Below, one piece after another: positions 49,658-62,707 of a stretch of 64,000 bases of DNA. The notes under the pieces were generated by a model that worked only from the letters and a program-made list of their open reading frames with translations, ran no database searches and was not told the origin of the DNA. Position 1 is the stretch's first letter; the number at the start of each line of letters is the position of its first letter. The translations under genes were made by a program, and so were the position numbers. The DNA is from Pegea sp. RAD2-039 (Eukaryota; Chordata; Thaliacea; Salpida; Salpidae), in the NCBI GenBank assembly GCA_034620365.1, contig JAQGEQ010000231.1:1-64000 (forward strand). The letters are read 5' to 3'.

Positions 49658-50330
49658 ATGAATCGTTCAAATTTAGTTTCAATAATTTCTTCACTTGTTG
49701 GATTGGTGTTTGTCATCGTTGGGTTTGCGGCTCCCTTATGGCTTGTATATGAACAAGAACCTGAAAATTTTATAGTCTTCAAGACCCCGAAAAAGGTTTA
49801 TTACTGTAATTTGATGACTTGTTCAGAGACTACAACTGGCACAAAGGAACGCTGTTAGTGTTCTTTCAGTTAATCATAAAAAATTTTAATAAACTTTTTA
49901 TTCAGTTGATATTCCAGGAAATGATGATGAAGGCTTTTTAGCAACTACAATATTTCTTTGTTTGATTGGAGTTGTTTGTCAAGTATTTCTGCATCTAAGA
50001 AACAAACTTGCAGTGATTATTTGCTTTTTCCTTAACTTTGTAACATGTAAGTAATTATTTTTTCTATATTTAAACAACTAGAAAATATTTGTAAAGACGA
50101 ATTATACATTTTTTAACTTAAACTTTCTAGGGGCGGTTTATTTATATTTTACCAGTTACTTCTATGAGATATCTACAAGCGGCAAAATGGTAAAAGATGC
50201 CAAAAGTTATTCTATTGGCTTCTGCATTGTTGGAGTTATCTTTCACTGTGTGTCATATGTTGCTGCTTTTTCTGCTATATATTCTCAAAATACTTTGTCT
50301 TCTAATAATTTCATACTTTCTCGAATGTGA
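49658..50330 (+). CDS. Claudin-like four-pass membrane protein, copy A
   Basis: Exons 49658-49853, 49906-50046 and 50131-50330, GT-AG and in phase, giving 178 aa. The start is MNRSNLVSIISSLVGLVFVI. Four hydrophobic segments: about residues 7-28, then FLATTIFLCLIGVVCQVFL, LAVIICFFLNFVTWAVYLYF and YSIGFCIVGVIFHCVSYVAA. The first extracellular loop has a Trp after the first segment (APLWLVYE) and a Cys pair (C50 and C55, YYCNLMTC), recalling the W-x-C-C signature of the PMP22/claudin superfamily, although the GLW motif is not exact. Likely a junction or membrane protein; role unknown. A tandem duplicate lies 2.6 kb downstream. The ATG follows GAGCAG by 4 nt. Confidence 0.75.
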
Positions 50331-52251
50331 TACAAGCTGCTATGAAAGAAGCAGCATCTTTTCTTTTGATAAATTTTCAAATAAAATTTTAAGTAACTTT
50401 TGTTAGTTGCTAAGCTTGAACTTTGAAGTAAATCGTGAATAAAAAGGATGTTAATTTTAAGCATCTAAGACTTTCTAATTGTATGTCTATTAAAAGAGGA
50501 AAATTTAAATAATGCGTCTTAAACTTCTAAGCATTGTTTAAGTTTGGTTATTAAACTGTATCATGGATTTTGATTGGTTAATATTTGTGAGTTTAGGTTT
50601 GCAAATTTGCGAATCATTTCATTATAAAAAGTTTAATTATTACCAAGGATATATAGTTTATATCTTTATAATTCATTTATGAAACAACATGAAGCTTTTT
50701 TTTTTAATTTTTACTTTTTGATCTACTTTTTAAATATTTACAAAACAAAGACTGTTTGAACTTTGTATTGATAAATATGTAACGAAAAAAATAACTAAAT
50801 TCGACTTTAGCAAGTTTATTTTAAGTTTCCTAAAAAAAATAAGACTATAAAAATAACTTTGTAATATAATTTTGTTAATAATAACAAAATGTCTTTCAGT
50901 TATGTACAGAGGTTGCATCTTGCTGATAAATTTATTTCTAAGAAGTTTTAATTTTGCTATTAATATTTTCATATTCTCTTTTTTTGGATAATATGTTTAG
51001 AGCTTTTAATTAAAAATTAGTCACATGAAAAAAAATTTTCTATGTAGTTGTTTATAAAGCAAGCTTTAAATGTTTTAAATAAATTCAAATAAACAGTAAA
51101 TAATAAATCAGAAAAAACGTTATTTATTTTTCAATGAAACTAGCATAGAAGGATTTTTAGAAGATAACTTTAGATCTTTGTTTGAATTTAAAATGAAATG
51201 TATTAGCAATTCGACATCTTAGTAGAAACTGAAACATTATTGACCTTTAAATAGTTTCTTTTATTGCAGAGTTGTATTCATAGAAAAACAGTGACAATAA
51301 TAAACTTTGTAAACCGGTAAATATTAAAATATCAATAAGAAGATCAATTAAAACAAAACTTTTAGCTAAAAGATTGTTTGTTGCTAATTTTATCAACAAT
51401 TTTTTCTTTTAAGCTCATTTGTTTAAGTGATCTTGCTTTAAATAAATGTAGACAAAAACAAAATCTACTTTATGTTTTGAATTACATTTAATGTGTTCAA
51501 CATCCTTTATATCCTTATGATTTACAAGAATAAGGCTCTTTTTCAAATTTGCAGATAGTTTTTAAATGCTTTAAAAATATTAATAGCAGGATGAATTTAT
51601 ATTTTGTTTTTGTATTGTAAAAAAATTATATTAGTAATTGGGATTTATAAATATTTGTAGAAAGTTTCCTCACAAAAAAATATATAAAAAATGATAATAG
51701 TTATTGTATTTAAATCCTTTTTATTATATAATCAGTTTTAGTTATAGTTAAAAAACTGATTAAATAACAAATGCTTATTCGTTATTGCTAAATTTTTTTA
51801 TAGAAAAACTTTCTATTTTACTTTCTATTAAATTTCAGCAGTTTAAAAATCCACCTAATTGCTTTTTATTCATAGATTTCAAAAAAATATAAGTCAGCTC
51901 TGCAAGTTTTTATAATATAAATTTATATAATATTTTGTTTGTCTTCGGAAATTAGGAAGATTGTATATTATAATTGGAAATACATAGATTAAGCTTTCAA
52001 CTTACCAAATCACTCTCTGAAACAGTCTCTTTTTTAATCTTATGTTTAAGATGTAACTGCAACACAAAATAAGAAAAAGTTTTTAAGTTTTTTAATTTAA
52101 TTATAAGAAAAGCCTTTTAGCTCTTCTACATATTATTTGCTTCTTCTTTTGCTTGATTATCAGAAGCTAGGTATTTTGTCAACAACTTTATTCTGTTTCA
52201 TAGACTAAACATTTTAATAGTAACTTTTTTGAAAGATTTAAGAGCAGAAAA
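50331..52251. other. Spacer between the tandem claudin-like genes
   Basis: 3' flank of copy A (GTGAATAAAAAGG near 50433 holds a possible poly(A) signal) followed by the upstream segment of copy B. Blocks such as TTTACAAAACAAAGACTGTT (about 50735) reappear after copy B near 53840. No other gene. Confidence 0.6.
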
Positions 52252-52948
52252 ATGAATCGTTCAAATTTAGTTTCAATAATTTCTTCACTTGTTGGATTGG
52301 TGTTTGTCATCGTTGGGTTTGCGGCTCCCTTATGGCTTGTATATGAAAAAGAATCTGCAAATTATATATTCTTCAAGACCCCGAAACTACATTATTACTG
52401 TAGTTTGATGACTTGTTCAGAGACTACAACTGGCACAAAGGAACGCTGTTAGTGTTCTTTCAGTTAATCATAAAAATGTTTAATAAACTTTTTATTTAGT
52501 TTATATTCCAGGAAATGATGATGAAGGTTTTTTAGCAACTACAATATTTCTTTGTTTGATTGGAGTTGTTTGTCAAGTATTTCTGCATCTAAGAAACAAA
52601 CTTGCAGTGATTATTTGCTTTTTCCTTAATTTTGTAACATGTAAGTAATTATTTTTTCTATATTTAAACAACTAGATAATATTTGTAAAGACGAATTATA
52701 CATTTTTTAACTTAAACTTTCTAGGGGCGGTTTATTTATATTTTACCAGTTACTTCTATGAGATATTTACGAGCGGCAAAATGGTAAAAGATGCCAAAAG
52801 TTATTCTATTGGCTTCTGCATTGTTGGAGTTATCTTTCACTGTGTGTCATATGTTGCTGCTTATTCTGCCATATATGGAAATTCACCAACTACTTTTTCC
52901 TCTAGTAATTTTGTAATTTCTAGAAGATGGTATACAACGAGATGCTAG
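52252..52948 (+). CDS. Claudin-like four-pass membrane protein, copy B
   Basis: Paralogue of the gene at 49658 with the same three-exon layout (52252-52447, 52500-52640, 52725-52948), giving 186 aa. The first 32 residues and the whole of exons 2 and 3, apart from the ends, are nearly identical. Differences cluster in the first extracellular loop (KESANYIFFKTPKLHYYCS against QEPENFIVFKTPKKVYYCN) and in the C-terminus, where copy B has YGNSPTTFSSSNFVISRRWY plus TTRC in place of SQNTLSSNNFILSRM. Introns and 5' flank are also highly similar, so the duplication is recent. The frame is intact. Same uncertain superfamily call as copy A. Confidence 0.75.
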
Positions 52949-54329
52949 GAAAGAAGCAACAACTTTTCTTTTGATAAATTTCCAAATAAAATTTCAAGTA
53001 ACTTTTGTTAGCTTGAACTTTGAAGTAAATCTTGAATAAAAAGAATGTTAATTTTAAGCATCTAAAATCTTCTGATTGTATGTGTACTAAAAGATCAAAA
53101 TTCATAGAATCATATTTATGGAACTTAAAGGCATTGTTTAAGTTTATTTATTAAGTTGTATTCTGGATTTTGATTAGTTAATATTTGTGAGTTTAGGTTT
53201 GCAAATTTGTGAATCATTTCATTAAACAATTGAATTATCACCAAGGATATATAGTTTATATCTTTATAATTAATTCATGAATTGAATGTTTTATGAAAGC
53301 AGCACTCTGACAGAAATAATGATACTAAATACTATACTGCAACATTTGTTCATCGAAATACTTCTTAAATACTTAAAACAAGTTTTTTGTCAGCTTACAT
53401 TCCAAATATTATAAATTCAATTTTAAATTTTCTTCTACAGGGTAACTTTAGACGACATCAGAAGAAGATTAAAGTCTTTTGTTGAACCTTTAAGAAGATT
53501 TAGTTGAATAAATTACAGTTTGTAACCAGTAAAGCCCCTATCAGCTTTTGTTTTACCAAACCAATAATTTCTTTAACTGAAAATTGTATTAGTAGAAAAC
53601 AAGGATAATTATTCATTTTATCAACTAATAAATTAGTTAAAGCAAAACTTATATAAAGAATATTATATATATTATATAAAGAACTTATATAATTTATTCA
53701 GCTAAAAATCAAATTTTTTCTTATTTTCATCATCAAATGTATAATGTAAGACTGTTTGGTATACTAATATTGTTTAAAAGAAAAGACACAAATAAAACAA
53801 AGTTTTTTTTATTTTTAAGTTTTTATCTACTTTTTAAATATTTACAAAACAAAGACTATTTGGAACTTTGTATTGATAAATATGTAACGAACAAAATAAC
53901 TAAATTCGACGTTAAGAAGTTTATTTTAAGTTTCATGAAAAAATATAGGACCATAAAAACTAGTTTCTAAAAAAAAATTTTATATTACTCTAAAAATTGT
54001 TTGACTAGTAATTCAATAGAATTATTCTGGCTTATTCTTTCATAGAATATTTCTTGTTTAATTGTTTAATATTTAATTTTACTATTTTATTAAAGTTTGC
54101 TTAATGCGTTTTATTTAATTTTAACATTTAAAAAACGTTTTTGCAAGAAGGTCGTGATTTTAGTTTTATGACATCAAGTTGTTAAAGATTTTAATGAGGT
54201 AATCAAGTCCGTAAGAAGATTCCAAACCGTCGTTACCCTGTTGAAAATGCTCTAAGCCACTTTGTGTTATTAAAGCTGTTGAGTGGGTTTGTTTTGAATG
54301 AAAATCTTGAAAACCGGTGAAAAGTTGCG
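52949..54329. other. 3' flank of copy B
   Basis: Continues the duplicated 3' flank, but with about 500 bp of extra sequence (roughly 53280-53800) relative to copy A. The frame 53737-53970 overlaps the shared noncoding flank and is not considered a gene. Confidence 0.5.
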
Positions 54330-54790
54330 TTCTTTAAAGAGCTCATTAAAATTAAGATGACAGAAATTAAAATTAATTTTAAATAGTAAATGAAGTCGTA
54401 AAAAAAGCTTATATTGAAGGGATTTTATATTAAAATTATAAAGATAGTCTTTGTATGAAGAAAAGAAAGAGTTACATAAAAGAAAAGCTTTTCAAGTAAA
54501 CAATCTTTGAACAGATTCAAGCTTTATAATACTTTTTTTATGTTTAAGACTCCATACGGAAGTTAAACTTCAATTTGGGATAGATGTATGTGGTAAAAAT
54601 TTTTGACAGTGTCCAAGTATTTCTGATTTTAAAAGATTTAAGAATTTTGGTGTGAAGCAACTGAACCAGTTCCTAGCAAGTATTTAAAGTAGTACATCCA
54701 TTGTAAGTCATAGAAGATTAAAAACCTCAAATCTTTGAGTACAATTTTTTAAGGATCTTTATTGTTGTTTAAATGAAGAACATATAATGT
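54330..54790 (+). repeat. Dispersed repeat, copy 2
   Basis: Counterpart of 31250-31830 in the same orientation: CTTTAAAGAGCTC, AAGCTTTTCAAGTAAACAAT, AGTATTTCTGATTTTAAA, GATTTAAGAATTTTGG and TTTATTGTTGTTTA in the same order. Substitutions and indels are frequent. Noncoding. Confidence 0.6.
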
Positions 54791-56975
54791 TGGATATTGA
54801 TAATAGAAATATTGAAGAAAAATCATTAAACTACTTTGAAGTACAGTACTAAGAACCTCAATAAAACTTGAAATAAGAATTTGAAGCTTAATATTTCCAA
54901 GAAGCTTCTGAATTGTAACTTTTTAAATTACTTAATTATATTTATTTACCTACTTATTTACTGCTTGACTGAGGATAACAAATCATTCAGCTCTTATATC
55001 AAACACAAAACAAAACGGCTGAGGAAAGATAATAAAAATATTTTAAGTATAAGAAACAAAACATGTTTCAGGTGTAATTATTACCAAAACTTGGGAATAA
55101 TTTAATAGTTGTAATCGAATCTATAAGGACCTGAATATATAATAATTTAAACCGAATATTCAAAACTCATTAAACAAGCTTAAGTGTTAAGTATCCTCTG
55201 CTTCAACAAAAATTTGCATCATTTTCATCCAAAAGTTTCTTTCAGCTTCTCATTCCAAAGTACTTTATTCTGGTTTTATTCGAAATGTTAAACATTTTAG
55301 TTTTCAGCTAGAAAGCATCATTTTCTTGAAAGGGTTGATCCTGGTTATGATAGGAGATACTTTGAGCGATAAAATCGATCAGCTAGTGTCGGCTATATTT
55401 TCTAATTCTAAGCTTCAATCTATTTTTTTCTTAAACATTATCTGAAGCTATCAAGAAGTAAGGATAACGGAAAGTACTTCTATTTCAGCTCAGAAACATG
55501 TCATGCTAAAGAGATTTGTTACTGTTTGCATTAAGTCTCTTATTCAAAATAATTTTTGTTGACAGAAAAAGTATTAATTTAATATTAAGAAATTATAAAA
55601 TAGTTATAGAAATAATTTACATTATAACAGTTAAAATTATAAATTTTCATTCATAAGGTCAATGTATCAAAACGTTTTCTTGCTTACTTTTAATATAGAT
55701 TATTTTTCAGATAAGTAAAGTTCAGATCTTCAACTTAGCTAGGACATAATCATTTGAATGAATGTTCAAATAGCTGAAAGAAAATTGAGTAGAAAAATTA
55801 CGTAACCAGCAGTTTCAATAATGAATCTTTTTAATAAATAAATTTTTATATTTCATCATAAAGCATTTAAAAATTTGATTTCTATCATTGTCCAAAAGGT
55901 AAGCTTATTCATTTTCTTTTTTTCACTTTTTCGTTTCAGTACAATATTTATTTACATAGAGTTATCATTTTTTAAACTTTTAGTACTCAATATCAACATA
56001 AAGTTTTTAATCGCAATAAAAGTCTGTTTTTCAAACGATTAAATGTTTTTAATCAATGCCTTGATTAATCATTAAATGATTTTAATCAAAGTTTGTTTTT
56101 CTAAAACTTCTGTGATCAGTTGTTAAAGGACAGACATTTTTTAAAATACTCTAAAATTTGTAAAAATTATTTCTGTAAAAATGGTGATTCATGAGACTTT
56201 TTTGCTATTAACTTAAATTTCCTGGATTTTATTTAAAAACTGCTGCTTGTTATACAAAACATTACACACTTTTATATTTATACCATGTTCAATAAGCCTC
56301 AACTAAACCTTAATAAATAAAACTCATAAAATAACTGATGTTTTAATTTTTAAAGCTACTGTTTGCAACAATTAATAGGTGTTTTGTATTTACTAAACTG
56401 TGTTCTGTCAATAAATCATTACAATAAATTTTAAGATTAACAGATAGATTATTGGTTTATAAAATCAATTTAGTATGGTGACAAAAAAATGAAAAGCCCG
56501 AAACCTTGATTGTGTAATAAATCAAATTTAGACATAAAAGCTGATAAAAATTAGGCTCAAAAATGTACAAATTTTTATCAACAGTAATTATACAAGAAAG
56601 ACAGATATACAAAATGATAACTTTTATTTTAATCAACTTTTAAATTCGAAAGTTTTATTTTAGCACACTTCAAACTTTTTTGGGATAGTATTTAAAACAT
56701 TTTTGTTAATATAAATCCCAAATTTCTATATTATAAAGATGTTTTTCATAATAAACAATTTTACTAAAAATTTGTTTTTTTGAAACATTGTATTAAATCA
56801 ATGAATTGTATATCTATTTTGTATGTATAAATTTACATTTATATGAAAGGTCACATTACTAATTCAATAGATTTATTATCGTAATTACTAAAACTATTTA
56901 ATATTTTTTTTAAACAATGTTTGTTGGTTTCTACAAATTTTGATTATTATTTACAGTAAGTTTTAGGTGATTAAT
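54791..56975. other. AT-rich intergenic region
   Basis: No supportable gene. The 74-codon frame at 54881-55105 has no recognisable domain. Confidence 0.5.
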
Positions 56976-58466
56976 TTATGGTATACTTTCACCTGGGAAA
57001 GTTTCTACTGCGCATATTTTTTGTAAAATTAGACGAAAACTGTGATAAGATAAATATGATGTATCATAGTTGTATAAAACATTATAAAATAGATATGCAA
57101 TCAAACCAAATATTGAAGAGCCAAAAATAACCATTTCAGCAAGCATTTTGTGAACTGTCCCGTTAGATCTTATGAGATCATTATAAAATGAGGCTCCTTT
57201 ATTTTTGTGTGGAAACGCTTGTTCAGGACAAGGGACTTCTAGAAACTCACAAAGAGGTTTCCAACCATCTTTTAGCTTAAAATTTAAGGTTTGATCTATT
57301 GGTGAATTCTGAAAAGTTTCTGAGATTTATAATCATTTTATATTCTTACAAATCCTAAATATTAAAATCAAACTTTTTAGCAGATTCAAAAGTACTTTGC
57401 TCTGGTTTTTAAAAAAATTATTTTTACCAACCATCAAAAAATAAGCGTTATGTTTTCTGTACGTCAATCTCATAGACATTTCATTTAAAGTAGTTCTTCC
57501 AAGATAGTCTTTTCTCAAATCTAACCCAAAAACAGCTACACCTGTAAAGCATTAACTGGTTTTTAATTAGCCAAATATTATATAATTTTAAGAACATACG
57601 GATTACTAAGATAAGAGCCTAATAACAAGCAGCTAAAAGTAAGCGAAACATAAACACTTGTCAACTACAAAGTCAACTTCTCTGTAAGAACAATTTTCTT
57701 GTTTTTTGACTGAGGAGTTTACACAATATGATAAATCAACCCAGCTGGGTTTTTATCAGATATCTACGCCCACCCGTCACTTGAATCAGTCTCATTATTA
57801 CTTCAATTCAAAGTTTTTATCGTGCTGTTATACAGACTGACTTATGACCTTAGTCAAAATAAATCAAATTGTGTTTGCTAATATTTCCTTTACCTAGTTC
57901 CCTTCCCCATCTTCTAATTTTGTAGCTTGTTGGAGATAAGTGATGCATGATATTCATAAAAAACCCATCTCCACTTTGAATTTGGGACTTCATACTCTTC
58001 CACCATCTCTCTTCGGAATCTCTTTCAGTGAAGATTATCTTAAAATCAGAGAATGTTTTTTCGAAATAGGTTTGTTAGATTTTGAAAATATTTTTTTCAA
58101 GTTTCCTAAATTAATAATATAAAAAGCATTGAAATTATGAATAAGTGATAAAAAAATAGAAACAAATTAACAAAAATACAAGTTATGCACAAAATGAAAG
58201 CTGGACTAACTAACTTTTGCTTCTGGAAATGCTTTATGGATCTCCTCCCAGTAATAGCAGCATGGAAGGTCTGTAACTGCATCCACATCTTTATACATTT
58301 CAAAAAATTGTTCAGTTGTAGCTCCATGCTGAAAGATCATTCTCCATTCGTTGCAGTGATATTCAAAGCTTTCGATGAAGTCGCAAACTGTGAAACCTAA
58401 AACTCGAAGAGCTTCTGCCATAGTTTTTGTTCCACATTTTGAAAATCCTGCAAAGATTATCTTCAT
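56976..58466 (-). CDS. Sulfotransferase-family protein with a C-terminal membrane segment
   Basis: Exons on the minus strand are 58466-58215, 58038-57894, 57541-57432 and 57308-56976, all GT-AG and in phase, giving 279 aa. It starts MKIIFAGFSKCGTKTMAEAL. GFSKCGTKTM is the 5'-phosphosulfate P-loop of PAPS-dependent sulfotransferases. IIFTERDSEERWWKSM matches the 3'-phosphate (PAPS) binding block. DGWKPLCEFLEVPCPEQAFP plus HKNK is the usual C-terminal sulfotransferase motif. A hydrophobic segment follows at about residues 218-240 (MVIFGSSIFGLIAYLFY), suggesting membrane anchoring. Substrate unknown. This matches a poorly characterised invertebrate family often annotated only as a P-loop or sulfotransferase domain protein. 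Intact frame. Confidence 0.85.
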
Positions 58467-61400
58467 CTTTAAACTAATCCTTATTACGCTCTAAACAGAA
58501 AATAAATACATCTTTATAAGCCTGTGAAAATAAACTATATTAAACAAGAGTCGTAAAAATTTGACTTGAGAAATAATTACTTGAGCAAATAAAACATCAC
58601 GAGCAATTTGGAACAAAATATAACTCTAAAGATACAATTTCTTACTAAAAAAGGAACACAATATTGTCTATGATTTTGTATCTTAGAATTTGTATCTATA
58701 AAAACTCGTTTGTCAAAAAATCTTAAATCTATAATTGATTTTGACTTCAAAATCAAATGAAAAGCTCAAGAAAGATTTTTTTCTTTTACAAGTATCTGCA
58801 ATATCTAACGAAAGTGATTCATTTGTTTTAGAAACTAACAGCTTTATAAAAATGTTCTGCTTGACTAGCAGTGAGATTAACACTAAGTAACTAGGTGAAA
58901 GTTAAAACAAAACTTTTGTCAACAATAAGTAATAGCAAAAATATATGGTAAAGTTAAACAAACACTTAATTCTCTATTAAGAACTGTTTGATCTGTAGGT
59001 GAGTGTGTTAAAGTTCAATTTTTTCTTAATGTATTTAATCAGCTTTTGAACTATTAAAAGCACAATTTTTAGGCTTTTAAAAACAAATTTTTCAGTTTTT
59101 GTCATCGGGTATCACTAAAATATCTGAGTTGCATACATTTTAATCACCTTCATTCAGTACTTTTTGTCTGTTCGACAAGTTTTTTAGCTTGATGTTGTTG
59201 GTTGAGTAGTTTTGAAGGTATGGAACTGCATCAACTGATTTTTATTCAACTATTAATTTGATTTTTGAGTATAGCAATTAGAAAAACAATTATTTTCCCA
59301 TTCGATGTCAAATTATAAAGAATTTATAGAAAAAAAGTATTTTTGCATGAAAATTTGAATCAAGTTAAAAACATACTTTAAAACATTTCTAGTGTAGATG
59401 TCCAATAACTCAGGAAACTTATAATTTATAACTGATAATTTAGAACTATCTAGAGTTGTAAGTAGTTTTAAAGGATTAACAAAAAATGATATTTAATGTT
59501 TAAGTTTGCTTATATAGGTAGATAAAAATTTTCTTTGAATGCTCATGAAAATACTTACAACAGTAAAATAACTGTTTTAAATAATACTTAATAAATAAAG
59601 AATAAACGAAAGCCAAACTTTATTTACATACAAATTATTTATTAATTAACATCCAAATTTAAAAATAAACAACTTTTACAACAAGAATTTGGTTTCTGAT
59701 TAAAACAAAAAACTTTAAATTTTAGTTTAAATTTTAATTTAAAACTTTACCGATAAGCAAAATGTATTCAAGAAATCAATTTATTTTAATGTACAAGTTT
59801 TCTGTAACATATTACAAATACCTTTTCTTCATTTGCGTGTTTGAACCTTTCATATAAAACTGGTAAATAATCATTTTATTACTCAGCAAATTGACAACAG
59901 AAATATCGACAACCAGTGATTCGTTGATGACTGAAGAAATTCTTTTTATGAAATGAATTATAGATGGTAGAGTGACAGAGCATTAAGTAGTTTATTATAA
60001 AAAGCTAAGTTATTACTATTCTTTACACTTATTCATCTTTCATTAAAATTGGCTTTTAATCAAATTAAAAAAATAACTTAGGAATCATAAGCAAGTGCAG
60101 AAATCTTACCAAATGTTGACGCTACAAAGAAAACTTATTTTAAACTAATCTAGGAAAATAATAGAAATTTCTTGACTGAGTTATCAATAAAAGATACGAT
60201 AGAATTAGATCATTGGTTTGAATTCACATCTAATTTCGTCATGCTCATTATCGTAAATAGCTTTATGATAGATCACATGTTACTAGTGTTGATAAAGGTC
60301 GATGAAAGATATTTTGTTTAGTCATAAAGATCGTTTTTCTCTATAGTTTTGCAAAGTGGATATCAGTGTATCCACTTTTAGATAGTCAACAATCATATAC
60401 AAACATAAATCTCGATATTTTGACTGTTTGTATAGTTAAAGACAAAAGCAAATACCAGAAATTGTCGCATAGTTTCTATGTGAAAGGTCAACGTAGAAGA
60501 AAGTAAAAAATATTTCAAAAAACTTTAATTTCTATGAAGAGATCTGTTTGATGTTAATGAATTTTACATGGTGTTGCAATTTAAGAATATTTCTAAATAG
60601 TTGTTTTTTAAAGTTTTGAAATATATCAAAACATTTTAATATATCAAATCTTAATATATCAAAGTAAATAAAAGACAATTTTATAAAAAAGTTTAAAGTA
60701 TAAAAACCAGTTGAATTAGAGTGGAACGAAATTTAGTTTTCACACGTATACCGAACTGTGAATATTCAAATATCATTCTTTAAAATCTATATGTGCTGCT
60801 CTAAATATATTAATACATATTATTAATTCGGTTATTATCAGTTAAATAGATAATTATTATAATAATAAAGTTAGGTTTAATCATCTTTAAGAATGTTAAG
60901 TTAAGCTTATATTAAGATCTTTAAACCATTAATCAAACTTTTGTTAAGACAAATATAAAAACTTTTCTGATCTTTAATCTAATATATATTAACTAAAAAA
61001 TAGTAATATTATTTCGCCTTTAAAAAACCAAACTCAAATTTACTTTCATTACAATAAAAGTTTATCAAAAAAACATCAATGAAATAAAGTATAACGTTAC
61101 AAATTAATTATAAATTTAAATTTTCTAGCTTTTTTATTAATCATTACCCTATCTAAATACTAATTTTAAAACTAAACGTTGATATGTGGCTTGGAGCTGA
61201 AACAACCCAAGCTTTAAGAAAATCCTAAATTACTTTCTCTTTTTTTCTTGATTTTAGATAATTATATTCAAACTATATTTTTTTACTAATGAAAGAGCTC
61301 AACTTTATGTTTGTAAGAGAATTTATAACTTATTTGTTCTTTTCTTTCTATGTAATATATAGTTAATTATCAAAATATTTTGAGCCAGCTATATCTGACA

Positions 61401-62707
61401 AAATTAATTAATAAAAGTAGATAATAAAAATTCAAATTAATAGCTTGACAGAGATTAATAAAAAAATTGAATTTTTTACAACATAGTTTCAATTAAATAA
61501 TTTCATAGAAATTGAAGAAGTTTATTGTAATATAAAACTAATTTGAAATAGAAAAAAACATTTTTTTACTTATTGGTAACCTTTGTACACTTTTAATCTT
61601 TAAAACATGTTTCACTACCTATAGCATTTAAAGGTTTTCAAAAGTTGTGTATAGACAGTAGAATACATATTTTACAAACTCAATGACATCTTTCGATGTA
61701 AAAACTTCAGTTAAACAATTTGATAAATGGTGTTTTCAAATATTCATTAAAATCTAATTTTTAGAATTACTTTTTTCGTTCAAATTTAAACTTACTTCCT
61801 TAAAAGTTAAGAAAGGTCTATTTTCCGTAAATCAAATAAATTCTCATAAGTTAAATACTTAACTACAAGAAGTTTAACTTTTAAACGATTAATATTTTGG
61901 TTTGACTTATTATAAATATTTAACAATCTTATAAGATAACAAAATTTTATTTGAGCTAAATGTTGTACGACCAATCTTTTATTTCAAAAGTAGTGAGATT
62001 TTGTAAATTAATTGAATGATTTATATGAAACTAAAACATTCAGCCTAAAACATTTTTGTAATAATTTAGATAACTACAAAAAAGTTTAAATAAATAAACT
62101 TAAAGTTTAATGTCATAAAATTTGTGAAACGCGTCATCAAGATGCTAAAACTTGATTAAACTAAACAAAAATATCATTGGTCTGCTTATAAAAACAAACT
62201 GATGATGCAATCAACATCTTGCTGCGTTAATCCGTCAAAAAATTGTTTTCTACTTGCGTAAGTATCATGTATAAATTAAAATCTAATTAATTTAGAGCAG
62301 AAAAAGCATCACACAGTCACGTCTGGATGTGATTTCTGCTCATTTACTTATTTCGTCATGCACAAGAAAAAAATACGACTCTATCTCTTGTATCCTTCTT
62401 GCCCTTATCGCTCTTTCTCGGTGTATCTTTCGTATATATTTCCTTTCACTAAGGTCATTTATGGATTATTTTCTGACCTCAAAGTAATATAACCTACTAA
62501 ATTAAAATGATTTATGTAATTTTAAATAAATATTCTAATTCAAAAAACCATTAAGTTATTATTCAAACAAGCGAATTGCAATTTACCAAATATTTTATGA
62601 CATTTCAGCTAACAAAGATCACAACACAAAGAAATTATTCAATGGAAATATTGTAAAAACAATAAATTTATACATGAATGAGTTGGAGGAGAGGTAGATT
62701 AGAAGAT
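58467..62707. other. Long AT-rich intergenic region
   Basis: No gene recognised in about 4.2 kb. Two inverted repeats stand out: AAAGTGGATA/TATCCACTTT at 60353-60378 and a longer GAGCAGAAA stem at 62295-62341. The rest is A/T-rich with homopolymers. Confidence 0.5.

Noticed and set aside
54881..55105. 74-codon plus-strand frame
   Set aside because: No motif, and it lies just downstream of a dispersed repeat. Composition matches random AT-rich sequence.
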